Assembly: GCF_029227915.1 (NCBI RefSeq)
Contig: NC_079877.1
Span: 16,416,851 to 16,480,850 of the forward strand
Origin: Hydractinia symbiolongicarpus
Lineage: Eukaryota; Cnidaria; Hydrozoa; Anthoathecata; Hydractiniidae
Length of the DNA: 64,000 nt
Direction of reading: 5' to 3'
Part shown: one piece after another, positions 25,350-36,144 of the stretch
How positions within the stretch are numbered: the stretch's first letter is position 1
How the letters are laid out: the number at the start of each line of letters is the position of its first letter
Made by a program: the position numbers and the translations under genes
The notes under the pieces: generated by a model
What the model saw: only the letters and a program-made list of their open reading frames with translations
What the model was told of the DNA's origin: nothing
Database searches by the model: none

Positions 25350-25745
25350 CTCACTGACAGGATTTACTTGCAAGTGTTTTCCATCCTTAGATACTGTTAC
25401 AGCTATGGTAAAGGGGCATCCTTGTTGCATAGTTCTATGGAAAACATTACAAAATAAATGAGCTGACAATTTAGGAGAATCTTCCCACAAAAAAGCATAA
25501 ATAAAAAAATACTCACGATGAAGCTTGCAATCCTGACCCACGAAATTTGAACAACCTTCCTCCGTCAACACATGCATACTTTAACTCGTAATATTTCAAA
25601 TTAGGATTTAATTCTTTTTAACCCTTCCCTGAGCTGCTTTAATGGCTCTACAATCCCTGATCCACAATTCAGTAAAATTTCTCTGCTTATACAAGCTAAT
25701 TTTTTGTTGTAGTTCCTCGAAAGAACCTTCCGCAATGAGAGCCAT
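25350..25745 (-). pseudogene. two-exon fragment of a MULE-type zinc-binding domain protein, frameshifted
   Basis: Exon 1 (25745-25517) starts MALIAEGSFEELQQKISLYK. It later contains YYELKYACVDGGRLFKFRGS and ends at a gtgagt donor. Exon 2 (25434-25350) encodes MQQGCPFTIAVTVSKDGKHL and ends at gtaagt. The C-x2-GG-K/R ... GCPF-x-I ... S-x-DG-K-x-L order is that of the DNA-binding module of MULE/FAR1-related animal proteins, as in the transposon at 1094-3265. The two halves of exon 1 are one base out of frame at an A5 run near 25610. The expected His-x-His exon was not found downstream. The break may be real decay, a polymorphism or a homopolymer error. Confidence 0.5.
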
Positions 25746-25773
25746 TTTGGTGGTCTAGATGAATCACGTGACC

Positions 25774-25892
25774 TAAAAATTTACCGGTTCTTTAGTTAAA
25801 GGGCCGGCTAAAAATTTACCGGTTCTTTAGTTAAAGAGCCGGCTAAACGTTTACCGGTTCTTTAGTGAAAGAGCCGGTACCGGTTCTTTAGC
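25774..25892. repeat. 35-bp tandem repeat, 3.4 copies
   Basis: Units start at 25774, 25809 and 25844, plus a partial copy to 25892. Each contains accggttctttagt and gccggc. It lies directly upstream of the minus-strand ATG at 25745, so it could be part of that gene's promoter. Confidence 0.85.
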
Positions 25893-27489
25893 CACGCCGA
25901 AAGTTAAAAGCAAACCCAGGTTTTTGCGGAGCAAAGCGTAGTGAGCCTCAGCGAACGGAGTGTAGCGGAGACCATTTCCTCATTATTGCCGCCCCATAAG
26001 GGGCGGCTCTTAGTCCGCCAGGCATGAATAAAAAAGATTTTTTTGCTGAGAGAAATCTTGCGTTTCGTGTGCTACTTGATTTCGTGTAAACAAACTACTT
26101 AAGTAGTACAGGTTCGAAGTAGCACAAACTTTAAAATAAACGAATAGAACCTAAGAAAAATTAATTCCGAAGCTGCACTTAAAAGCCAGGTTTGTGACAT
26201 CAAACTGTCATGGCGGCGACCATAGAAAGGTTTGAGTGAGTATCACTGTGTAACTGACACTGATTCGATGATGACAGTGATATGGAAGAATCTTTTAATG
26301 ATGACAACTTTATACATTCTTGCATTACATAGCTGTGAAAAACACTTTGTTGATAATGTTGATAGCTAGCTATAGATCAATTTCCATGCTGAACTCATCA
26401 TTGTGAACACTGCTAAAATCATTATAGAAAGTGTTGCGGAGAGGTTGCCAAGGCAAAGGCATTAAGCACGGCAAGGAAAGGGCACGACAAAGGCAGGCAA
26501 GGAAATAGGAAGAGGAATTAGCAAGCCAGGGGTAGGCAAGGCATAAGAGGCACAGGCAAGGGCATAGTAGGCAGGCACCAGAAAAGGCATAGGAAGGGTA
26601 AGCAAAGGCAGGCAAGGAAACAGGAAGAGGGATCAGTAAGGCAGGGTTAGACAAGGCAAGGGAACGGCAAGGCAGGGGCAGGCATCTTAATAGAAAATCT
26701 CCCCCCCCCCCCCCCCCACATCTCAAATATTACGTATATTCAATATATCTTAAATATGTATCATGTTGTCCAGGAGTATAAAAATGATTGAGGTGCAAAT
26801 ATTTCAAATTTAATAGCTCAAACAAAGGTCTTAAATTTATATCGGGTCAATATATATACAGTGAATAATGTTAGCAGAATTATGTGCCAATACAAGTACT
26901 TAAACAATCCGTCATAACGCCAAAAAACTATCATTTTTTGATAAATCTGAGATTAAAAGTTTTTTTTTTTAATTTGTTTAAGATATAATATATACATTAG
27001 TTTGTCATAAATAGATGCAGGTTTAAACATCCACTTTATGAAAAACTGTTTTTATTCTGTTCTCCCTCTCCCCCTTTTTCTGTTAGATGTATAAAAGTTT
27101 CTTAATGTTGGAGATTTTCTCAGCCTGCTCACATTTCTTAAAATTTGACTTGCTCTTCCTAAGGTTTCTTATAGACTAGTTTCTTATAAATAAAAGCATG
27201 TATCTAAGCTATGTATCATATTAATTTAGTATCATGGAAAATATTAAGATGTAAATGTCCGATTTTTTAAAAAAATCTCCTCGATTTCAGTTAATAATAA
27301 AGTAGAACATCCACCACGCCTAACAAACGACACCCCAAACTAAGTAAACAGAGATTTATAGAGTGCAAAAACATGGTATTTTGTACTCTATAAATGACAG
27401 TGGTGACTGTATGAAACTCTCCCCTCTCTACGATAAGATTAACTATTATTTTCAATATAGCTATATATATATTATATACTGATAATTAC

Positions 27490-27598
27490 CTGGTAGTGGT
27501 CGGTGCAAGGTAATTGTTTTTCCCAGCCCTTAATAAGGCACCCACAGACGCAACGCTCATCTAAAATCCCGTGAGCACAATATGTCGCTATTTCACCC
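27490..27598 (-). other. candidate EGF-like exon, array copy 1
   Basis: A 109-nt stretch is bounded on the minus strand by a pyrimidine-rich tract plus tttag and by a cag|gtaat donor. It encodes a cysteine-rich peptide like that in the other units (YCAHGILDERCxCGCLIKGW), with Val replacing Ala here. The spacing resembles a short EGF-like domain. Equivalent stretches lie at 29754-29862, 32017-32125 and 34280-34388. The exon is asymmetric (109 nt), so successive copies could not be joined in frame. No partner exons were found. Confidence 0.3.
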
Positions 27599-30500
27599 CT
27601 AAACAAGCATGCAGGGTAAAGGCACGGCAGGGAGCAGCAAAGAAACAGTAAGATTCTTGTTACAGATACAATTCTTGAAATAGCTATGTGCTAAATAGCT
27701 TAATAAAATATTTATCATATACACACAAAACTAAAAATAGCCTAGAGGCATTTAACAGGGAACACGATTGTATGTACAAGGAAAGCTGGCTTTGGTGAAA
27801 TCGCGCTTTTGCTACCTGTCGACTTGTCAAAATCAGACGTTACTACGTTGTACTACCGCTATACTACCTTGTTGTGAAAACATATATAAATATAAATCTT
27901 CAGTGTTTAAAAACGGAATAAATAATAATACATATTATACATACATGTAAACACAAATTTACGAAGACTAGCAGATCGATTGTTGTTTTTTTTCACTATT
28001 TTATTTATTTTATTCACCCCTAAGGTTTATTATATACTTTTTTTTATAAAACACGTCAACACAATAGATATCATAAAATATAATACAATATTACGGTAAT
28101 ATGACCACATTACGGTAATATGACCACAGACGATAAATTTCCGTCTCGATTTTTTTGTTAAAGCAGATTGTAAAAATAGGACAATGAAATAAAAATTTAA
28201 ATTTTTGGTAGACCAGCCAAATTAAAGAAAAAAAGATAAGTAAGTAATTTTTTAGAAGATTTTTATTCAATTATCTCCTTTTGTGGCTCGACGTTGCCGA
28301 AGAATATGGGTGCCTACGCTTCCGGGCATTTATGGCGTCCGTGTGCTACTTGATTTCGTGTAAACAAACTACTTAAGTAGTACAGGTTCGAAGTAGCACA
28401 AACTTTAAAATAAACGAATAGAACCTAAGAAAAATTAATTCCGAAGCTGCACTTAAAAGCCATGTTTGTGACATCAAACTGTCATGGCGGCGACCATAGA
28501 AAGGTTTGAGTGAGTATCACTGTGTAACTGACACTGATTCGATGATGACAGTGATATGGAAGAATCTTTTAATGATGACAACTTTATACATTCTTGCATT
28601 ACATAGCTGTGAAAAACACTTTGTTGATAATGTTGATAGCTAGCTATAGATCAATTTCCATGCTGAACTCATCATTGTGAACACTGCTAAAATCAATATA
28701 GAAAGTGTTGCGGAGAGGTTGCCAAGGCAAAGGCATTAAGCACGGCAAGGAAAGGGCACGACAAAGGCAGGCAAGGAAATAGGAAGAGGAATTAGCAAGC
28801 CAGGGGTAGGCAAGGCATAAGAGGCACAGGCAAGGGCATAGTAGGCAGGTACCAGAAAAGGCATAGGAAGGGTAAGCAAAGGCAGGCAAGGAAACAGGAA
28901 GATGGATCAGTAAGGCAGGGTTAGACAAGGCAAGGGAACGGCAAGGCAGGGGCAGGCATCTTAATAGAAAATCTCCCCCCCCCACATCTCAAATATTACG
29001 TATATTCAATATATCTTAAATATGTATCATGTTGTCCAGGAGTATAAAAATGATTGAGGTGCAAATATTTCAAATTTAATAGCTCAAACAAAGGTCTTAA
29101 ATTTATATCGGGTCAATATATATACAGTGAATAATGTTAGCAGAATTATGTGCCAATACAAGTACTTAAACAATCCGTCATAACGCCAAAAAACTATCAT
29201 TTTTTGATAAATCTGAGATTAAAAGTTTTTTTTTTTAATTTGTTTAAGATATAATATATACATTAGTTTGTCATAAATAGATGCAGGTTTAAACATCCAC
29301 TTTATGAAAAACTGTTTTTATTCTGTTCTCCCTCTCCCCCTTTTTCTGTTAGATGTATAAAAGTTTCTTAATGTTGGAGATTTTCTCAGCCTGCTCACAT
29401 TTCTTAAAATTTGACTTGCTCTTCCTAAGGTTTCTTATAGACTAGTTTCTTATAAATAAAAGCATGTGTCTAAGCTATGTATCATATTAATTTAGTATCA
29501 TGGAAAATATTAAGATGTAAATGTCCGATTTTTTAAAAAAATCTCCTCGATTTCAGTTAATTACAAAGTAGAACATCCACCACGCCTAACAAAAGACACC
29601 CCAAACTAAGTAAACAGAGATTTATAGAGTGCAAAAACATGGTATTTTGTACTCTATAAAGGACAGTGGTGACTGTATGCAACTCTCCCCTCTCTACGAT
29701 AAGATTAACTATTATTTTCAATATAGCTATATATATCATATACTGATGATTACCTGGTAGTGGTCGGTGCAAGGTAATTGTTTTTCCCAGCCCTTAATAA
29801 GGCACCCACAGGCGCAACGCTCATCTAAAATCCCGTGAGCACAATATGTCGCTATTTCACCCCTAAACAGGCATGCAGGGTAAAGGCACGGCAGGGAGCA
29901 GCAAAGAAACAGTAAGATTCTTGTTACAGTACAATTCTTGAAATAGCTATGTGCTAAATAGCTTAATAAAATATTTATCATATACACACAAAACTAAAAA
30001 TAGCCTAGAGGCATTTAACGAGGAACACGATTGTATGTACAAGGAAAGCTGGCTTTGGTGAAATCGCGCTTTTGCTACCTGTCGACTTGTCAAAATCAGA
30101 CGTTACTACGTTGTACTACCGCTATACTACCTTGTTGTGAAAACATATATAAATATAAATCTTCAGTGTTTAAAAACGGAATAAATAATAATACATATTA
30201 TACATACATGTAAACACAAATTTACGAAGACTAGCAGATCGATTGTTGTTTTTTTTCACTATTTTATTTATTTTATTCACCCCTAAGGTTTATTATATAC
30301 TTTTTTTTATAAAACACGTCAACACAATAGATATCATAAAATATAATACAATATTACGGTAATATGACCACATTACGGTAATATGACCACAGACGATAAA
30401 TTTCCGTCTCGATTTTTTTGTTAAAGCAGATTGTAAAAATAGGACAATGAAATAAAAATTTAAATTTTTGGTAGACCAGCCAAATTAAAGAAAAAAAGAT

Positions 30501-33500
30501 AAGTAAGTAATTTTTTAGAAGATTTTTATTCAATTATCTCCTTTTGTGGCTCGACGTTGCCGAAGAATATGGGTGCCTACGCTTCCGGGCATTTATGGCG
30601 TCCGTGTGCTACTTGATTTCGTGTAAACAAACTACTTAAGTAGTACAGGTTCGAAGTAGCACAAACTTTAAAATAAACGAATAGAACCTAAGAAAAATTA
30701 ATTCCGAAGCTGCACTTAAAAGCCATGTTTGTGACATCAAACTGTCATGGCGGCGACCATAGAAAGGTTTGAGTGAGTATCACTGTGTAACTGACACTGA
30801 TTCGATGATGACAGTGATATGGAAGAATCTTTTAATGATGACAACTTTATACATTCTTGCATTACATAGCTGTGAAAAACACTTTGTTGATAATGTTGAT
30901 AGCTAGCTATAGATCAATTTCCATGCTGAACTCATCATTGTGAACACTGCTAAAATCAATATAGAAAGTGTTGCGGAGAGGTTGCCAAGGCAAAGGCATT
31001 AAGCACGGCAAGGAAAGGGCACGACAAAGGCAGGCAAGGAAATAGGAAGAGGAATTAGCAAGCCAGGGGTAGGCAAGGCATAAGAGGCACAGGCAAGGGC
31101 ATAGTAGGCAGGTACCAGAAAAGGCATAGGAAGGGTAAGCAAAGGCAGGCAAGGAAACAGGAAGATGGATCAGTAAGGCAGGGTTAGACAAGGCAAGGGA
31201 ACGGCAAGGCAGGGGCAGGCATCTTAATAGAAAATCTCCCCCCCCCACATCTCAAATATTACGTATATTCAATATATCTTAAATATGTATCATGTTGTCC
31301 AGGAGTATAAAAATGATTGAGGTGCAAATATTTCAAATTTAATAGCTCAAACAAAGGTCTTAAATTTATATCGGGTCAATATATATACAGTGAATAATGT
31401 TAGCAGAATTATGTGCCAATACAAGTACTTAAACAATCCGTCATAACGCCAAAAAACTATCATTTTTTGATAAATCTGAGATTAAAAGTTTTTTTTTTTA
31501 ATTTGTTTAAGATATAATATATACATTAGTTTGTCATAAATAGATGCAGGTTTAAACATCCACTTTATGAAAAACTGTTTTTATTCTGTTCTCCCTCTCC
31601 CCCTTTTTCTGTTAGATGTATAAAAGTTTCTTAATGTTGGAGATTTTCTCAGCCTGCTCACATTTCTTAAAATTTGACTTGCTCTTCCTAAGGTTTCTTA
31701 TAGACTAGTTTCTTATAAATAAAAGCATGTGTCTAAGCTATGTATCATATTAATTTAGTATCATGGAAAATATTAAGATGTAAATGTCCGATTTTTTAAA
31801 AAAATCTCCTCGATTTCAGTTAATTACAAAGTAGAACATCCACCACGCCTAACAAAAGACACCCCAAACTAAGTAAACAGAGATTTATAGAGTGCAAAAA
31901 CATGGTATTTTGTACTCTATAAAGGACAGTGGTGACTGTATGCAACTCTCCCCTCTCTACGATAAGATTAACTATTATTTTCAATATAGCTATATATATC
32001 ATATACTGATGATTACCTGGTAGTGGTCGGTGCAAGGTAATTGTTTTTCCCAGCCCTTAATAAGGCACCCACAGGCGCAACGCTCATCTAAAATCCCGTG
32101 AGCACAATATGTCGCTATTTCACCCCTAAACAGGCATGCAGGGTAAAGGCACGGCAGGGAGCAGCAAAGAAACAGTAAGATTCTTGTTACAGTACAATTC
32201 TTGAAATAGCTATGTGCTAAATAGCTTAATAAAATATTTATCATATACACACAAAACTAAAAATAGCCTAGAGGCATTTAACGAGGAACACGATTGTATG
32301 TACAAGGAAAGCTGGCTTTGGTGAAATCGCGCTTTTGCTACCTGTCGACTTGTCAAAATCAGACGTTACTACGTTGTACTACCGCTATACTACCTTGTTG
32401 TGAAAACATATATAAATATAAATCTTCAGTGTTTAAAAACGGAATAAATAATAATACATATTATACATACATGTAAACACAAATTTACGAAGACTAGCAG
32501 ATCGATTGTTGTTTTTTTTCACTATTTTATTTATTTTATTCACCCCTAAGGTTTATTATATACTTTTTTTTATAAAACACGTCAACACAATAGATATCAT
32601 AAAATATAATACAATATTACGGTAATATGACCACATTACGGTAATATGACCACAGACGATAAATTTCCGTCTCGATTTTTTTGTTAAAGCAGATTGTAAA
32701 AATAGGACAATGAAATAAAAATTTAAATTTTTGGTAGACCAGCCAAATTAAAGAAAAAAAGATAAGTAAGTAATTTTTTAGAAGATTTTTATTCAATTAT
32801 CTCCTTTTGTGGCTCGACGTTGCCGAAGAATATGGGTGCCTACGCTTCCGGGCATTTATGGCGTCCGTGTGCTACTTGATTTCGTGTAAACAAACTACTT
32901 AAGTAGTACAGGTTCGAAGTAGCACAAACTTTAAAATAAACGAATAGAACCTAAGAAAAATTAATTCCGAAGCTGCACTTAAAAGCCATGTTTGTGACAT
33001 CAAACTGTCATGGCGGCGACCATAGAAAGGTTTGAGTGAGTATCACTGTGTAACTGACACTGATTCGATGATGACAGTGATATGGAAGAATCTTTTAATG
33101 ATGACAACTTTATACATTCTTGCATTACATAGCTGTGAAAAACACTTTGTTGATAATGTTGATAGCTAGCTATAGATCAATTTCCATGCTGAACTCATCA
33201 TTGTGAACACTGCTAAAATCAATATAGAAAGTGTTGCGGAGAGGTTGCCAAGGCAAAGGCATTAAGCACGGCAAGGAAAGGGCACGACAAAGGCAGGCAA
33301 GGAAATAGGAAGAGGAATTAGCAAGCCAGGGGTAGGCAAGGCATAAGAGGCACAGGCAAGGGCATAGTAGGCAGGTACCAGAAAAGGCATAGGAAGGGTA
33401 AGCAAAGGCAGGCAAGGAAACAGGAAGATGGATCAGTAAGGCAGGGTTAGACAAGGCAAGGGAACGGCAAGGCAGGGGCAGGCATCTTAATAGAAAATCT

Positions 33501-34879
33501 CCCCCCCCCACATCTCAAATATTACGTATATTCAATATATCTTAAATATGTATCATGTTGTCCAGGAGTATAAAAATGATTGAGGTGCAAATATTTCAAA
33601 TTTAATAGCTCAAACAAAGGTCTTAAATTTATATCGGGTCAATATATATACAGTGAATAATGTTAGCAGAATTATGTGCCAATACAAGTACTTAAACAAT
33701 CCGTCATAACGCCAAAAAACTATCATTTTTTGATAAATCTGAGATTAAAAGTTTTTTTTTTTAATTTGTTTAAGATATAATATATACATTAGTTTGTCAT
33801 AAATAGATGCAGGTTTAAACATCCACTTTATGAAAAACTGTTTTTATTCTGTTCTCCCTCTCCCCCTTTTTCTGTTAGATGTATAAAAGTTTCTTAATGT
33901 TGGAGATTTTCTCAGCCTGCTCACATTTCTTAAAATTTGACTTGCTCTTCCTAAGGTTTCTTATAGACTAGTTTCTTATAAATAAAAGCATGTGTCTAAG
34001 CTATGTATCATATTAATTTAGTATCATGGAAAATATTAAGATGTAAATGTCCGATTTTTTAAAAAAATCTCCTCGATTTCAGTTAATTACAAAGTAGAAC
34101 ATCCACCACGCCTAACAAAAGACACCCCAAACTAAGTAAACAGAGATTTATAGAGTGCAAAAACATGGTATTTTGTACTCTATAAAGGACAGTGGTGACT
34201 GTATGCAACTCTCCCCTCTCTACGATAAGATTAACTATTATTTTCAATATAGCTATATATATCATATACTGATGATTACCTGGTAGTGGTCGGTGCAAGG
34301 TAATTGTTTTTCCCAGCCCTTAATAAGGCACCCACAGGCGCAACGCTCATCTAAAATCCCGTGAGCACAATATGTCGCTATTTCACCCCTAAACAGGCAT
34401 GCAGGGTAAAGGCACGGCAGGGAGCAGCAAAGAAACAGTAAGATTCTTGTTACAGTACAATTCTTGAAATAGCTATGTGCTAAATAGCTTAATAAAATAT
34501 TTATCATATACACACAAAACTAAAAATAGCCTAGAGGCATTTAACGAGGAACACGATTGTATGTACAAGGAAAGCTGGCTTTGGTGAAATCGCGCTTTTG
34601 CTACCTGTCGACTTGTCAAAATCAGACGTTACTACGTTGTACTACCGCTATACTACCTTGTTGTGAAAACATATATAAATATAAATCTTCAGTGTTTAAA
34701 AACGGAATAAATAATAATACATATTATACATACATGTAAACACAAATTTACGAAGACTAGCAGATCGATTGTTGTTTTTTTTCACTATTTTATTTATTTT
34801 ATTCACCCCTAAGGTTTATTATATACTTTTTTTTATAAAACACATCAACACAATAGATATCATAAAATATAATACAATA

Positions 34880-35057
34880 CTAGTCGTTAGCCCGTGGAAA
34901 AATCCACGGGTTCGCCCGTCCTTTATAATTACACGTCGCAACAAAGTGGATAAAAAAATATCGCATTTGATATTCATGTTTCCGTAACATCATTTTCTAA
35001 CTCAGCGGGGGGTCCGCGCAGAGACAGACAGACGGAATACGGCTATTATTATAGAGA
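34880..35057 (-). mobile_element. non-autonomous Helitron, copy A of a head-to-tail dimer
   Basis: Read on the minus strand this 178-bp element starts TCTCTATAATAATAGCC. It ends with the hairpin CCCGTGGATTTTTCCACGGG, seven bases, then CTAG. These are Helitron hallmarks: 5' TC, 3' hairpin and CTRR end. It is joined directly to copy B with no spacer. Confidence 0.85.
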
Positions 35058-35235
35058 CTAGTCGTTAGCCCGTGGAAAAATCCACGGGGTCGCCCGTCCT
35101 TTATATTTACCCGTCGCAACAAAGTGGATAAAAAGATATCGCATTTGAAATTCGTGTTTCCGTAACATCATTTTCTAACTCAGCGGGGGGTCTGCGCAGA
35201 GACAGACAGATGGAATACGGCTATTATTATAGAGA
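35058..35235 (-). mobile_element. non-autonomous Helitron, copy B of the dimer
   Basis: 178 bp, about 95% identical to copy A. The dimer sits exactly between A (34879) and T (35236). Array units 1-3 carry the undisturbed site aatacaata^ttacgg, so the insertion made no target duplication, as expected for Helitrons. Confidence 0.85.
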
Positions 35236-35360
35236 TTACGGTAATATGACCACATAGGAGATAAATTTCCGTCTCGATTTTTTTGTTAAAGCAGATTGTA
35301 AAAATAGGACAATGAAATAAAAATTTAAATTTTCGGTAGACCAGCCAAATTAAAGAAAAC

Positions 35361-35888
35361 AAGACGTATGATATGCGCAAACAACCTCGCGAATAAAGTT
35401 TACAAAAAGCTGTCTATCAAATTGGGATTTTTGTTACGAAGTTAGACACGACATATTTTACTATTCAGATACGCAATAATATTTGTTACTCACTTATTTT
35501 TCAAAATTGATTTGTGAGACCTTCCTGAACGGAAAATTCCTCGAACTTTTAATTTTCGATGGGTCCGTCTTGGGTGAACCGACTGACAGGAAGAAGAAAG
35601 ACCACAAACCCATAAACCCCAAAATTTGCGAAATTCATTAATTCAGTTAATTCTGCCTACATTCACTTTTAAAAAGTTTGGTGGAAACACCTTTATTTAC
35701 TAGTTAGTTAAACAAGTGTTTTGAACACTTGTCTTATCTTTTTAAAAAAGAAAAAAGAAAAAAAAAGTAAAAATAGTTACCAAGATGAGATTCGAACACA
35801 CGACGACTCCCGTGTCGGTGCTCAGGGAGGCAAAAATTTCCATTCTTGTAGGACACAGTTGCGTTTTAATACAAGCTCACGAGCTTGT
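35361..35888 (-). mobile_element. 528-bp insertion with tRNA-like segment, in array unit 4
   Basis: The sequence interrupts unit 4 between aaagaaaa and aaaaagataag, which are contiguous in units 1-3. On the minus strand it starts with the hairpin acaagctcgtgagcttgt. About 60 bp later it carries a tRNA-like tract with gttcgaatc, ending ggtaac. Its first 115 bp match 24171-24290. It could be a SINE or a small DNA element; no target duplication can be separated from the A-rich site. Confidence 0.65.
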
Positions 35889-35929
35889 AAAAAGATAAGT
35901 AAGTAATTTTTTAGAAGATTTTTATTCAA

Positions 35930-36144
35930 TTATCTCCTTTTGTGGCTCGACGTTGCCGAAGAATATGGGTGCCTACGCTTCCGGGCATTTATGGCGTCCT
36001 CCTGGGTGAAAAGGCCTTTCCCCCCAGCAGCACGCCACAACTCAAAGTTCTCGCGGCAAGCGTAGCCACCCATATCCTTCGACAATAACACACTCTCTTT
36101 AAAACTTTCCCATGTCAATTCTGGCTCCTTCTAAATGGAAAATC
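35930..36144 (-). CDS. terminal exon of an unidentified gene (partial)
   Basis: On the minus strand, ccatttag at the 5' edge could be an acceptor, giving a frame KEPELTWESFKESVLLSKDM ... to RKRRHPYSSATSSHKRR and TAA. The sequence is GC-richer and codon-like compared with its surroundings. A short independent ORF could also start at the ATG at 36118. The last 68 bp, from the DAINARKRR region to the stop, are repeated at the end of every unit of the adjacent array. I do not recognise the family. No upstream exon was identified between 36145 and 38900. Confidence 0.5.

Larger units (their letters stand above)
26066..35998. repeat. tandem array of four 2.26-kb units
   Basis: Units: 26066-28339 (2274 bp), 28340-30602 (2263), 30603-32865 (2263) and 32866-35998. 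The fourth is enlarged by a Helitron dimer (34880-35235) and a second insertion (35361-35888). Units 2, 3 and the left 1970 bp of unit 4 appear identical. Unit 1 differs by scattered substitutions and a longer C run. Each unit holds a purine-rich ggcaagg/ggcagg stretch (no credible coding despite long ORFs), one spliceable cysteine-rich exon candidate, and at its right end the 3' part of the exon at 35930-36144. Unit 1's left flank and unit 4's right flank are unrelated unique sequence. Confidence 0.95.

Noticed and set aside
25774-25892. Possible CRISPR-like array
   Set aside because: The units are directly adjacent without unique spacers, and the sequence is eukaryotic; it is a simple tandem repeat.
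26370-26726. Long minus-strand ORFs (118 and 113 aa) repeated in each array unit
   Set aside because: They are translations of a purine-rich ggcaagg/ggcagg simple-repeat tract that runs into poly-C. No domain or splice context was seen.
27768-27950. 60-aa plus-strand ORF repeated four times
   Set aside because: It has no ATG in frame at a credible context, no domain, and an AT-rich end. It recurs only because the array unit recurs.
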